DNA of 64,000 nt from Sulfurospirillum barnesii SES-3 (GCF_000265295.1 NC_018002.1:1736001-1800000); one strand, 5' to 3'; counted from the first letter of the stretch, positions 34,650-44,424 are shown. Program-made: numbers and translations. Notes: generated by a model not told the origin, from the letters alone.

Positions 34650-35564
34650 ATGCCTAAAAAATTTTTATCACTCTTATGGGGTGCATGCTTAATCAGTAGT
34701 AGCCTAAGCGCAAATTATCTTGATAAAGAGACAGCCGATAGAATCCGCAAAAATACCGACGCTATTATTGCCAAAGATTTAAATACCAAAGAATTAATTT
34801 TTTCCAAAGATGAGCAAAAAATAAACCAACCTGCTAGCCTTACAAAAATTATGACCGCTATATTGGCGATAGAAAGTGGCAGGATGAACGATATTGTAAC
34901 TATCACACGAGAGATGATTCAAGTAGAACCTACCAAAGCAGGCCTTAGAATTGGAGAAAAATTTTACTTAAGAGATTTGGTCAAAGCAGCGATGGTCATG
35001 TCAGCCAATGATGCAGCGATGAGCATTGGTGTCTATTTGGGTGATGGTAATGTTGAAAACTTTGTTGTAAAAATGAATAAAAAAGCCAAAGCCATGGGCA
35101 TGAAAAACACTAATTTTACCAATCCCTGTGGCTTTGACATTGGAAACCACTACTCCACCGCACTAGACCTTTTAAAAATGAGTGAATATGCTATTAAAAA
35201 TAACCAATTTAATGAAATGGCGAAACTCAAACGTCACGATTTTACTGCTATAAACACCAAACGTGCCTATGCCGCATACACACACAATAAACTTCTTAAT
35301 AACTACAAATACGCTGTTGGCATCAAAACAGGCTATACCCAAAAAGCAGGTCCTTGTTTAATAGCAAGAGCTAAAAACGGTAACAAAGATGTTTTAGTCG
35401 TTATGCTAAACTCCGAACAGCGATGGAAAGATATTCGCACTATTTTTGAAGACGTCCTACCTCAAATCACAGAAAATAGAGCCGTAGCACCCACAAAAAA
35501 AATTGTAACACCTAAGCAAAAAGCCCCTAAAAAAACACAAAAAAAGAAAACACAAAACGCTTAG
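34650..35564 (+). CDS. dacA: D-alanyl-D-alanine carboxypeptidase, DacA/PBP5-like
   Basis: A 304-residue exported S11 peptidase. After a signal peptide (1-21) it has the three penicillin-binding motifs: S63-x-x-K66 (SLTK), S118-x-N120 (SAN) and K226-T-G228. It removes the terminal D-Ala from peptidoglycan pentapeptides, upstream of Csd4-type trimming. The C-terminal tail is Lys/Pro/Gln-rich instead of having the PBP5 amphipathic anchor domain. AAAAGAG precedes the ATG. A hairpin with a TTACATGTAA loop follows the stop. Confidence 0.9.
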   Translation: MPKKFLSLLWGACLISSSLSANYLDKETADRIRKNTDAIIAKDLNTKELIFSKDEQKINQPASLTKIMTAILAIESGRMNDIVTITREMIQVEPTKAGLRIGEKFYLRDLVKAAMVMSANDAAMSIGVYLGDGNVENFVVKMNKKAKAMGMKNTNFTNPCGFDIGNHYSTALDLLKMSEYAIKNNQFNEMAKLKRHDFTAINTKRAYAAYTHNKLLNNYKYAVGIKTGYTQKAGPCLIARAKNGNKDVLVVMLNSEQRWKDIRTIFEDVLPQITENRAVAPTKKIVTPKQKAPKKTQKKKTQNA

Positions 35565-35587
35565 TCTCTTTACATGTAAAAGAGACT
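35563..35587 (+). terminator. Hairpin after dacA containing the iterated palindrome
   Basis: 9-bp stem AGTCTCTTT / AAAGAGACT whose 7-base loop is the centre of TTACATGTAA. No T run follows. The left part of the element (35565-35582) is repeated exactly at 37885-37902 beyond the restriction genes. Confidence 0.5.
35565..35582. repeat. 18-bp direct repeat, left copy, beside the restriction genes
   Basis: TCTCTTTACATGTAAAAG; identical to 37885-37902. Contains the iterated palindrome. Confidence 0.75.
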
Positions 35588-35672
35588 GGGTAGATCATTA
35601 TGATACGCTGCCACAGAAAACAGATCTCAAATTTCATATTGAAATATTTTTTACATCAAAATTTTCTTTGGT

Positions 35673-35678
35673 TATAAT
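35673..35678 (+). promoter_or_regulatory. Predicted -10 box of the restriction-modification genes
   Basis: TATAAT, 40 bases before the methyltransferase ATG; a second TATACT at 35696 is also possible. Confidence 0.4.
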
Positions 35679-35717
35679 GAGAGAAAATAAAATTTATACT
35701 ATAAGCAAAGGGTGTTT

Positions 35718-36845
35718 ATGACACGTATCATGCAATGCCAATCCATCTATAAAACCATTGATTTATTTTGTGGGATTGGTGGAATTAGAAAAGGGTTTGA
35801 ATTAGCTCATGGCTTTAAAAATATCCTTTCTGCTGAAATTGATCCCTATGCTTGCAAGACTTATGAACATTTGTACGGTGAAAATCCAAAAAATGATGTC
35901 ACAAGTGAGTCATTTAAAGAGAGAGTAAAACAATCTGCTTATGATATTTTATTAGCTGGTTTCCCCTGCCAATCCTTTTCAATCGCTGGAGATAAAAAAG
36001 GATTTCAAGATACAACCAGAGGGACACTCTTTTTTCATGTAGCAAACATCATCAAAGAAACAAAACCCAAAGCCTTTTTACTTGAAAATGTAGAAGGTCT
36101 TTATAGACATGACAAAGGCAAGACATTTAAAATAATTATTGATACTCTGGCTAAAGAGCTAAATTATAAACTTGTTGGAGTCAATGAGCTTGATAATGGC
36201 GAACTAAACTATAACTCTGAATCGTTTTTGAGAAAAACCATTGATTTTGGCTTACCTCAAAAAAGAATTAGAACGTATATTGTCGGCTTTTCTAATAAGA
36301 CTATTCCTCATAACTATCAATTACAACCTTTGCCTCTAAAATCAAAAAAAGTGATTTTTAAAAACCTCTATGACGTATTAGAAAAAGATGTCTCAGCTAA
36401 ATATTATTTATCTGAACAATACATTAAGACGCTTGAAAAACACAAAGAAAATCATAAATCAAAAGGAAATGGCTTTGGTTTCAAAATTGTTAACAATGGA
36501 GACAACCCAATAGCAAATACACTTCTGGCAACAGGGGGTAGTGGGAAAGAAAGAAATTTGGTCGTACAAGAAAAGCCTGAATATTACGGGCAAATGTTTG
36601 GAAGTAAACAATCCCCCATCAATAATCAAGGTATAAGAGTTATGACACCCACAGAATGGGCAAGGCTTCAAGGGTTTAAAGATTACGCTTTTATAAAAAA
36701 TGGAATGGATACTTTCTCCTTTCCAAAAGAAGTAAGCGAAACCCAGCAATACAAGCAACTAGGCAACAGTGTTTCCATTCCTGTGATTGAAGAATTAGCT
36801 CGCTATATTTACCACACATTAGAGGAAGTGAAAAGTGGGCTTTAA
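35718..36845 (+). CDS. DNA (cytosine-5-)-methyltransferase, type II
   Basis: A 375-residue C5 methyltransferase. Motif I is DLFCGIGGIRKGFE, motif IV GFPCQSFSIAG with the catalytic Cys84, motif VI LLENVEGL, motif VIII QKRIRTYIVGF, and motifs IX-X ARLQGF and QLGNSVSIPVIE. The recognition site cannot be read from sequence alone; the partner resembles HpaII, suggesting CCGG. ATG 35718 was chosen over a GTG six bases earlier. The end overlaps the nuclease gene by 11 bases. The region is visibly richer in A+T than its neighbours, a sign of transfer, and contains no TTACATGTAA. Confidence 0.93.
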   Translation: MTRIMQCQSIYKTIDLFCGIGGIRKGFELAHGFKNILSAEIDPYACKTYEHLYGENPKNDVTSESFKERVKQSAYDILLAGFPCQSFSIAGDKKGFQDTTRGTLFFHVANIIKETKPKAFLLENVEGLYRHDKGKTFKIIIDTLAKELNYKLVGVNELDNGELNYNSESFLRKTIDFGLPQKRIRTYIVGFSNKTIPHNYQLQPLPLKSKKVIFKNLYDVLEKDVSAKYYLSEQYIKTLEKHKENHKSKGNGFGFKIVNNGDNPIANTLLATGGSGKERNLVVQEKPEYYGQMFGSKQSPINNQGIRVMTPTEWARLQGFKDYAFIKNGMDTFSFPKEVSETQQYKQLGNSVSIPVIEELARYIYHTLEEVKSGL

Positions 36846-37884
36846 TAAAGGAGAATGGTCAGAGTTATATACATTTTTGTATTTACTAGAAAATTCTAAT
36901 TTAGTTATAGTTGATGAGAACTTGCAAGTTATAAATAATAAATTATTTAAGATATTAGAAATCATTTTAGCTGATAAAAAGTATGAAATTCAACCAAATC
37001 AAATAATAAAGTTATGCAACAATCGAGAAGGAAAAAACTATACTATTAGTGATTTATCAAAGCAAAGTAAAATCCTACTATCAAAAATAGTAGCCCATAA
37101 AAGTGCAAATGGCTCTTTTGAAATTGATGAAATTTCCTCTTTTATCAATGATTTTTTTGATGGGAAAAAACCAAAAGGAGCCTCCAATGTCAAAGGAGAT
37201 TTGGAAGCGAATGTGGCAGATAATCGCCTCAATGTATGTGTCAATTTGAAATATAATATCAAATCAAGTTTAGGCGCTTCAGCAACACTGCTCAATGCTT
37301 CTAACCATACAAATTTCATCTACGAACTCACCAATATTAATGATAATATTATGGATGCTAATAATGCCATTCATACACACAACAAATTATTAGACAGATG
37401 CATCTTTTTAAATCAAAATAATGTCACGATTAACTTTGTAAAAGTAGAAAGTACTACTTTGGATTATAATTTGAAATTAGTAGATTCTAATTTAGGAATC
37501 TTCTTAGCAGAAATGCTTTATTTATCCTATCTAAAAAATGAAAAAAACATTAAAAAACTAATAAATTTCATCTCAAAAAATCAAGATGAATACTCCTTTT
37601 ATGAAAAGAAAGTGGGTGATTTTGCAAATGCTGTGACATTTGGTATGAGGGCAAGTGAAAAATGGAATGGTACCAATGAAGTCAATGGAGGCATAATCCT
37701 TGTTACCAAAACAGGGGATGTCTATTTGCTTGATTTAATCTATTTTAAAAACTGTGTCGATAAATATTTGATTGATAATATTAAACTAGACAGTCCAAGT
37801 TCAAGCCATTATGGTATGTTTGATATTTATAAAGAAAACGGAAGATACTTTTTCAAACTCAATCTACAAATTAGATTCAAATAA
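36835..37884 (+). CDS. Restriction endonuclease, HpaII family (probable)
   Basis: A 349-residue protein whose start (GFNKGEWSELYTFLYLLEN) resembles the HpaII restriction enzyme family (RE_HpaII). Later features are a region with NVKGDLEANV and a C-terminal block ending in a FDIYKENGRYFFKLNLQIRF-type segment. It starts with GTG inside the methyltransferase end, the usual arrangement for a type II pair. Strongly A+T-rich. If correct, it cuts CCGG and its partner protects it. Assignment rests on recall of the family; the catalytic residues were not confirmed. Confidence 0.72.
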   Translation: MGFNKGEWSELYTFLYLLENSNLVIVDENLQVINNKLFKILEIILADKKYEIQPNQIIKLCNNREGKNYTISDLSKQSKILLSKIVAHKSANGSFEIDEISSFINDFFDGKKPKGASNVKGDLEANVADNRLNVCVNLKYNIKSSLGASATLLNASNHTNFIYELTNINDNIMDANNAIHTHNKLLDRCIFLNQNNVTINFVKVESTTLDYNLKLVDSNLGIFLAEMLYLSYLKNEKNIKKLINFISKNQDEYSFYEKKVGDFANAVTFGMRASEKWNGTNEVNGGIILVTKTGDVYLLDLIYFKNCVDKYLIDNIKLDSPSSSHYGMFDIYKENGRYFFKLNLQIRFK

Positions 37885-37902
37885 TCTCTTTACATGTAAA
37901 AG
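37885..37902. repeat. 18-bp direct repeat, right copy, beside the restriction genes
   Basis: Identical to 35565-35582; begins at the base after the nuclease stop codon and runs into the terminator stem. Confidence 0.75.
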
Positions 37903-37929
37903 CGTGCTTGCCCAAACAAGCACGCTTTT
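37898..37929. terminator. Strong bidirectional terminator
   Basis: Perfect 13-bp stem with a CCCAAA loop, flanked by A and T runs, between the nuclease gene and proC, which converge. It begins within the right-hand TTACATGTAA copy. Confidence 0.85.
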
Positions 37930-37934
37930 ACTCT

Positions 37935-38681
37935 TTACTTACTCATCCCTTTTGCTCTCTCATACGAGGCTTCCATCGCTTTGATGAAGCTGTCTCGCAC
38001 TTTGCCCTCTTCAAGTTTGGCATAACCTGCCGCTGTTGTACCAGCAGGGGACATCACTTTATCTTTTAAGATGGCAGGATGTTCACTTTTGAGCACTTCG
38101 CCCACACCTTCAAAGAGTGTTGCGATGTATTGGTAGGTAATCTCTCGCTTCATTCCTAGATTGACAGCACCATCGCTTAGGGCTTCAGCCACCAAAGCAA
38201 TCCATGCAGGAGCGCAACTGGCAATGCCCATGGCAATGTCAAGCTCTTTTTCACTCTCTAACCAAAAACATCGTCCAATGGAGCTTAAAACGTCTATGGC
38301 TTCATCTTTTAATGCTATATCACCGCACAAAGAGGTGGCTGATTTACGTACAAGCGCTGCCATGTTGGGCATAGAGCGAATGTAGTGCTTTGCCATAATA
38401 CCCGATTTGAGTTTTTCCAAACTCACCCCTGCCATAATGGAAATCACACCCTCCGCTATTCCTTTGGTTTTAAGGGTAGCAAAAGACTGAGGTTTAATCG
38501 CTAAAATCACCAAATACCCCTCCAAAGGAGGAATCTCGCTTACTATTTTAATCGTAGGATAAAGTGTTTGAAGCTCGTGTGCTCGTGTGGGATAGGCTTC
38601 AACAACGGTAATATCGTTTACATGTAAGCCTTGAAGCATCGCTCCACCCATATTGCCAGCACCAATGAGAAGTAATTTCAT
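37935..38681 (-). CDS. proC: Pyrroline-5-carboxylate reductase
   Basis: A 248-residue NAD(P)H-dependent enzyme making proline from pyrroline-5-carboxylate. It has the N-terminal Rossmann motif LIGAGNMGGAML, KPQ in the cofactor region (AIKPQSF), RSMPNMAALV and the C-terminal signature VMSPAGTTAAGYAKLEEG. The ATG at 38681 starts directly at the Rossmann strand; an upstream extension to 38762 is non-homologous and crosses the promoter of the next operon. One TTACATGTAA (38618). Confidence 0.95.
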   Translation of the reverse strand: MKLLLIGAGNMGGAMLQGLHVNDITVVEAYPTRAHELQTLYPTIKIVSEIPPLEGYLVILAIKPQSFATLKTKGIAEGVISIMAGVSLEKLKSGIMAKHYIRSMPNMAALVRKSATSLCGDIALKDEAIDVLSSIGRCFWLESEKELDIAMGIASCAPAWIALVAEALSDGAVNLGMKREITYQYIATLFEGVGEVLKSEHPAILKDKVMSPAGTTAAGYAKLEEGKVRDSFIKAMEASYERAKGMSK

Positions 38682-38747
38682 GAGATAATCCTTGTTTTTA
38701 AAAATTATAACCAAAGTAGCGTTACACTTTGTTAATAAAGGGCGTTG

Positions 38748-38753
38748 TATAAT
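38748..38753 (+). promoter_or_regulatory. Predicted -10 box of the RND efflux operon
   Basis: TATAAT preceded by TG, 28 bases before the ATG at 38782; GGAG lies seven bases before that ATG. Confidence 0.5.
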
Positions 38754-38781
38754 TAACACCACTTTATCTTTTGGAGAATGA

Positions 38782-40158
38782 ATGAACCTACCCTGTAAGC
38801 TCTTAGCCTGTTGTAGTATGGCATTGCTTTTTCAAGGCTGTATTGCTCCAACGCCCCCCGTGCCACCGACACAAAAACCCTTAGAGGCGCACTTAGACCC
38901 GTGGTGGCAAGAGTTAAATGATACCCATTTAAACACTCTTGTAAACACGGTTATCACAGAAAATTTAAGCCTTCAAATGGCACAACAACGTGTGCTTCAA
39001 GCCTATGCAACCCTTGAAAACAAAAAAGCCAGTAACTTTCCTAGCGCCTCACTCTCAGGGGCAAAAGCGCATCAAGATGAACTAAAAGGCGTTGAATCCA
39101 AAAAAGAGAGTTACACAGCAACCCTCAGCGCTTCGTATGAGGTTGATTTGTTTGGCAAAAGAAGCGATGCGATTGAAGCCCAAAATGCCTCGTTTCGATC
39201 AAGTCAAGAAGCTTTACATGTAACGGGCATTAGCCTTGTGGCAGAACTGGCTAATGCCTGGTACACGCTAGGGTACAAACAAGAGAGTCTAGCCCTTTTA
39301 GAAGAGCAATTTAAGGTGGCAAACACCATTTTAACGCTCACAAAACTGAGCCGTCAAAACGGAACCAATTCCATCACCGATGTCTGGCAACAAGAACAAT
39401 ACATTAAAAATTTAGAAGCACAAAAAATCACACTCATGGGTGATATTGAAACGCAAAAACGTGCCATTAACCTCTTGCTAGGACGCTCCGCGCTTGATAC
39501 GTTGGACGTCGCAAAAGAGGCAAAACTCATTGCGCTTCCACCGCAACCTGATGTGGGCATTCCTGCGAGCAAATTACTGGCACGTCCCGATGTAAGGCAA
39601 GCCTTTTTTACACTGGAATCCTCTAACTATTCCCTCTCAGAAGCGATTAAAAACCAATACCCTAGCCTTAATCTCTCACTCAACACGGTTGCAAGTGCCA
39701 CGCATTTTGCCAACCTTTTAGATACGATTATCGCCACAGCAACGGCAACGCTTGGGGGCACACTGTTTGATGCAGGAGCGAAAGAAGATTTGGTCAAAAA
39801 AGCCCTTTTCCTCTCCAAAGAGTCCTCACTTTCTTACAAACAAACTCTGCTTGAAGCGTTTAAAGAGGTGCAAGATGCCCTTGAAAATGAAAAAACCCAA
39901 ACCATTTACCTTCACCACTTAGATGAACGCATTGCCTTAGCGAAGGTTATTTTAGAACGCCAACAAGCCAAATACCGTTTTGGAATGGTAGGATACTTAA
40001 GCGTACTCAATGCGCAAGAGAGCTTACAAGAATTAGAACAAACCCGCCTTTCAAAACAACTCGACCTACTCAAATACCGCATTGCCCTGCACCGTTCTTT
40101 AGCAGGAGGCATGATGGAGTACGATGTTATCAACGAATGGAGAAATTATGATCGCTAA
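38782..40158 (+). CDS. Outer-membrane efflux lipoprotein, TolC/NodT-like
   Basis: A 458-residue protein with a lipoprotein signal (LLFQGC, lipobox Cys at ~20) and the two OEP repeats of TolC-like channels with long helices (SLQMAQQRVLQAYATLENKKAS; ALENEKTQTIYLHHLDERIALAKVILERQQAKYRFG in part). It would form the outer-membrane duct for the adaptor and pump encoded next. Overlaps the adaptor gene by 11 bases. One TTACATGTAA (39214). Confidence 0.9.
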   Translation: MNLPCKLLACCSMALLFQGCIAPTPPVPPTQKPLEAHLDPWWQELNDTHLNTLVNTVITENLSLQMAQQRVLQAYATLENKKASNFPSASLSGAKAHQDELKGVESKKESYTATLSASYEVDLFGKRSDAIEAQNASFRSSQEALHVTGISLVAELANAWYTLGYKQESLALLEEQFKVANTILTLTKLSRQNGTNSITDVWQQEQYIKNLEAQKITLMGDIETQKRAINLLLGRSALDTLDVAKEAKLIALPPQPDVGIPASKLLARPDVRQAFFTLESSNYSLSEAIKNQYPSLNLSLNTVASATHFANLLDTIIATATATLGGTLFDAGAKEDLVKKALFLSKESSLSYKQTLLEAFKEVQDALENEKTQTIYLHHLDERIALAKVILERQQAKYRFGMVGYLSVLNAQESLQELEQTRLSKQLDLLKYRIALHRSLAGGMMEYDVINEWRNYDR

Positions 40159-41329
40159 AAAAACCATCCTTAACCTCAGCGCTTCTGTGCTGATTATTAT
40201 CATAGGGGTACTTATCACCAAATACCTTTTAAACTCTGCCCCACAAGCACAAAAACAAGCCCGCCCTCAAACGGGAACTATCGTTGAAACCGTGCAATTA
40301 ACACCCACATCTAAAGCGGTGAGCATTCCGCTTATTGGTACCCTTGAGGCTGCTCAAAAAACAACACTGAGCAGTAAGGTTTCTGGCAAGATTATTCAGA
40401 CGCATCCTAATTTTATGCTAGGAAGCATCGTCAAAAAAGGTGAACTTTTAGCGCAAATTGACCCCATCGATTATCAAGCCGCACTCGATCAAATCAAAGC
40501 ACAGCTCCTCTCCGCCAAAGCGAGTGAAACCATAGAGATGGGACAGCAAGAGAGTGCTAAAAAAGAGTTAGAACTCTCAGGAGAAAGCCCCACCGCACTC
40601 AGTCGCTCTTTAATGCTACGAGAACCACAATTGGCACAAGTAAGAGCCTCCATTGCGCAATTAGAAGCCTCCTATATAACCGCACTTAATAACCTTAAAG
40701 AAACCACCATTAAAGCACCTTATGATGGGGTTATTGTGAGCAAATCTGCTGAACTTGGAGCCTATGTGAGTGCACAAAGCAGCATTGTGGAGCTTGTTTC
40801 TACCGATACGTTTTGGATGAGTACAACCCTTCCTTTAGCCTATTTAAAGTTTTTTGACACCCACAACACAGAAGCACTCCTAAACACCAAAGTCACACTC
40901 TTTGCAGAGAAAAAACCTTTACATGTAAAAGCACGTATCTTGAAGCTTTTACCAGAACTGGATAGCACCACCAAACAAGCCAAATTACTCATTGCCATTG
41001 ATGATCCCCTAGGACTGCATACTCAAAATAAAGAAAAACGTGCACTGCTCTTAGGCGCTACCCTTGAAGCAACCCTTCAAGCCAAAGCCTATGAGAATAT
41101 TATCAGCCTACCCGCTTCGATGCTACGCTCTAACAATACCGTATGGGTCATGGATAAAAATAATACTTTACAGATTAAACCTGTGAATGTTCTCTTTAAA
41201 AATCCCAATGAAGTGCTTATTTCTGAGGGGATTGAAGCACAAGATCGCATTATTTCTACCTATCTTAGTGCACCTGTTGCAGGCATGAAACTCCTTGAAC
41301 TTTCAGCGCTTAAGGAAAAAGGGAAATAA
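40148..41329 (+). CDS. RND efflux periplasmic adaptor (membrane fusion protein)
   Basis: A 393-residue protein with an N-terminal membrane anchor and the lipoyl/hairpin/beta-barrel order of HlyD-type adaptors: SKVSGKIIQTHPNFMLGSIVKKGELLAQID near 85, a coiled-coil hairpin, then ETTIKAPYDGVIVSKSAELGAYV. ATG 40148 lies in the end of the previous gene. Its stop overlaps the pump ATG. One TTACATGTAA (40919). Confidence 0.9.
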   Translation: MIAKKTILNLSASVLIIIIGVLITKYLLNSAPQAQKQARPQTGTIVETVQLTPTSKAVSIPLIGTLEAAQKTTLSSKVSGKIIQTHPNFMLGSIVKKGELLAQIDPIDYQAALDQIKAQLLSAKASETIEMGQQESAKKELELSGESPTALSRSLMLREPQLAQVRASIAQLEASYITALNNLKETTIKAPYDGVIVSKSAELGAYVSAQSSIVELVSTDTFWMSTTLPLAYLKFFDTHNTEALLNTKVTLFAEKKPLHVKARILKLLPELDSTTKQAKLLIAIDDPLGLHTQNKEKRALLLGATLEATLQAKAYENIISLPASMLRSNNTVWVMDKNNTLQIKPVNVLFKNPNEVLISEGIEAQDRIISTYLSAPVAGMKLLELSALKEKGK

Positions 41330-44300
41330 TGCAAAAAGAGCCCAATTCATTCATTGCTTGGCTGGTGAAAAATAAGGTCACTGCCAATATTTTAATGCTT
41401 ATCTTTTTAGTCGGTGGCGTGTATATGTCACTTTATATTAAAAAAGAGGTTTTCCCCGAATTTGATCTGGACATGGTCACCATCAGTGTTGCTTATCCTG
41501 GTGCCAGTCCTGAAGAGGTGGAACAAGGCATTGTGCTCTCCATTGAAGAAGAGATTCGAAGCATTGAGGGCGTTAAAGAAGTGACGGCTACGGCAAAAGA
41601 GGGTGTCGCTTCGGTTATTGCAGAATTACACGAAAAAGGGAATAAAAACAGAACCTATCAAGACATTCAACAAGCCATCGACAGCATTACCACCTTTCCT
41701 GAAGATGCCGAAAAGCCTGTTATTTCCATGAGCTCTCGTAAGCGTCGGGTGGTTTCTTTGGCAATTATGGGTGAGGGTGAGCCATTGGTGCTTCGAGAGC
41801 TTGCAGAAATCGTGCGAGAACGTCTGCTTCAAAGCTCAGGTATTTCACAAGTGGAGCTTGTGGGTGCTCGTAATTATGAGGTTGAAATAGCACTGGATAG
41901 AGTGGTACTGGAACGCTATGGACTTTCCATGCAAAATGTTTCAGATATTATTGCCAAAGAGTCTGTTGAGCTCTCAGGTGGCAACATCAAAAGCAATGCA
42001 GGCGATATACTCCTTCGTGTCAAAACACGAAAAATAAAAGCAGCTGATTTTGAGACACTCCCTATTTTAACAACACCTCTAGGAGCAACGGTACGTTTAG
42101 GTGAAATTGCGACCATAAAAGACACCTTTGTGGATGATTCTATCTTTTTTACGTACAATAACAAGCCTGCTATTGAAATTGAGGTTTACCGCTTAGGAGA
42201 TGAAACACCTAAAAGCGTCTCACAAGCGACCAAAAAGGTCGTAGAAGAGATAACGCAAGAATTACCCTCTGCTTACGCACTTCAAATCAATGATGACAAC
42301 TCAGAGGTATACAACGCACGGCTTGAGCTCTTACTGAAAAATGGCATGATTGGACTGGTTTTAGTTCTACTCATTTTGGGTGCTTTTTTAGAGTTTAAAC
42401 TTGCGTTTTGGGTAGCACTGGGTGTTCCAACTTCCTTTTTGGGTTCACTGCTTTTCTTAGAGTATTTTGGTGTTTCCATCAATATGATTTCCATGTTTGC
42501 GTTTATTTTAGCCTTAGGTATTGTGGTGGATGATGCGATTATTGTCGGAGAAAACATTTACGAATACAAACAACGGGGCATGAACTACATAGAAGCGGCT
42601 ATTCAAGGAACCAAAGATGTTGCCATCCCTGTCACGTTTAGTATTTTAACCAATATTGTTGCTTTTCTACCGCTGATGTTTATTCCTGGTATTTTTGGAA
42701 AAACATTTTTTCCTATTGCTATTGTTGTCGCAACCGTTTTTGCTATTTCGTGGATTGAGGCCATTCTCATTTTGCCAGCACACCTTGCGTTTAAACAAAC
42801 AACAAAAAAAGGCTCCATTCTTCATACCATTGAGATACAACAGCAAAAAGTAGCACGCTCTTTTGATCGTTTTGTAGAGAAGGTGTATCAGCCTTTTTTA
42901 CTCTTTTGTATGCGCAATCGCTACCCCACGCTTGTGATGGGATTTGCCATCTTAATCGTTGTTTTAGCCTATGCAAAAAGTGGAAGACTCGGCTTTGAGA
43001 TGATGCCACGCATTGAATCCAACCGTGCGGTTGTCTATGCCACGATGCCCATTGGAACACCCCAAAGTGTTATGCAAATGGTCAATCAACAAATAATTGC
43101 CTCAGGCTTAAAAACCATAGAGACCCTTAATGAAGAAGGGCTCAATCAAGGTTATAAAAGTAAAATCAACGAAAACGAAATTCAAGTGACTTTTTATCTG
43201 CTGGAGGGAGAAATTCGAAACATATCGACCAGTGATTTTAATGATTTGTGGCGAAAAACATTGGGAAAAATTGCGGGCATAGAATCTTTAGTCTTTAAAA
43301 AAGATATTGGAGGACCTGGTGGGGGAAAAGCAGCGTTGACCCTTGAGCTAAGTCACCGAGATACCGCTCTTTTAGAAGCGGCGGCACAAGAACTCGCCGA
43401 TGTACTCAAAAGCTTTTCCATTACCAAAGATGTGGATGATGGTATTTCTACAGGAAAGCGCCAAATTGACTTTGAACTTTTACCTCTGGGGCAAAAGCTA
43501 GGGCTTACTGCTTATGAAATCGCACGTCAAGTACGCTACACGACCTATGGCAAAGAGGCTATTCGTGAACAACAAGGACGCAATGAAGTCAAAATCATGG
43601 TACGTCAAACAGAAAATGAACGTAACAGTGAAGCCATTATTGATGATATTAAAATCAAAACACCCAGCGGTGGCTTTGTAAGACTAGGTGATGTTGCCAA
43701 GCGCATTGAAGGCAATGCTTATACCAAAATTTCAAGACGTGAGGGTAAACGCATTATCAATGTCACCGCCAATGTGGAGCCTGAACGTGATACCCCTCAA
43801 CTTATTAGCTCTTTAGATACTGATTTTATTCCAAAGCTTCAACAAAAATACCCCGAACTTCAAATTTCCTATCAGGGACGTCAAGCAGAAACCAAAGAGA
43901 GTAGCCGAAGTTTAATCTCAAGTTTTCTGTTGGTCTTAGCCGTTCTTTACATTATGCTTGCCATTCCTTTTGCAAGTTACACACAGCCTTTAATTATTAT
44001 GATTGCTATTCCCTTTGGAATTATCGGAGCTTTTTTAGGGCATATGCTCTTAGGATATAGCCTAAGTATGGTCAGTATTTTAGGGGTGGTAGCGCTGTGT
44101 GGTGTGGTCGTTAATGATACTTTGGTCATGGTTGATTACGCTAATACCATGAGAAAAGAGGGGCATAAAGCATTTGAAGCCATTATTCTTGCAGCTACAA
44201 GACGCTTTAGGCCTATTTTTCTCACCACCGCCACCACATTTGGTGGTCTTGCACCGATGATTTATGAAACCTCTATCCAAGCTAAATTTATGATTCCTAT

Positions 44301-44424
44301 GGCAATTTCGCTAGGATATGGTATTTTATTTTCAACACTCATTTCCTTGATTTTTGTACCCGCACTTTATATTATGTTAGAAGATATTAAAGCCTTGTTT
44401 CAGCCTTCGCATTCCAACGCATAA
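41329..44424 (+). CDS. RND family efflux pump, inner-membrane subunit
   Basis: A 1031-residue AcrB/MexB-type pump with twelve predicted helices and two large periplasmic loops. Family marks: VFPEFDLDMVTISVAYPGASPEEVEQ in loop 1, GIVVDDAIIVGEN in helix 4 with the paired Asp of the proton relay, and GVVVNDTLVMVDYAN in helix 10. It exports drugs, detergents or similar compounds using the proton gradient; substrates are unknown. It forms a tripartite operon with the two preceding genes. Confidence 0.93.
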   Translation: MQKEPNSFIAWLVKNKVTANILMLIFLVGGVYMSLYIKKEVFPEFDLDMVTISVAYPGASPEEVEQGIVLSIEEEIRSIEGVKEVTATAKEGVASVIAELHEKGNKNRTYQDIQQAIDSITTFPEDAEKPVISMSSRKRRVVSLAIMGEGEPLVLRELAEIVRERLLQSSGISQVELVGARNYEVEIALDRVVLERYGLSMQNVSDIIAKESVELSGGNIKSNAGDILLRVKTRKIKAADFETLPILTTPLGATVRLGEIATIKDTFVDDSIFFTYNNKPAIEIEVYRLGDETPKSVSQATKKVVEEITQELPSAYALQINDDNSEVYNARLELLLKNGMIGLVLVLLILGAFLEFKLAFWVALGVPTSFLGSLLFLEYFGVSINMISMFAFILALGIVVDDAIIVGENIYEYKQRGMNYIEAAIQGTKDVAIPVTFSILTNIVAFLPLMFIPGIFGKTFFPIAIVVATVFAISWIEAILILPAHLAFKQTTKKGSILHTIEIQQQKVARSFDRFVEKVYQPFLLFCMRNRYPTLVMGFAILIVVLAYAKSGRLGFEMMPRIESNRAVVYATMPIGTPQSVMQMVNQQIIASGLKTIETLNEEGLNQGYKSKINENEIQVTFYLLEGEIRNISTSDFNDLWRKTLGKIAGIESLVFKKDIGGPGGGKAALTLELSHRDTALLEAAAQELADVLKSFSITKDVDDGISTGKRQIDFELLPLGQKLGLTAYEIARQVRYTTYGKEAIREQQGRNEVKIMVRQTENERNSEAIIDDIKIKTPSGGFVRLGDVAKRIEGNAYTKISRREGKRIINVTANVEPERDTPQLISSLDTDFIPKLQQKYPELQISYQGRQAETKESSRSLISSFLLVLAVLYIMLAIPFASYTQPLIIMIAIPFGIIGAFLGHMLLGYSLSMVSILGVVALCGVVVNDTLVMVDYANTMRKEGHKAFEAIILAATRRFRPIFLTTATTFGGLAPMIYETSIQAKFMIPMAISLGYGILFSTLISLIFVPALYIMLEDIKALFQPSHSNA

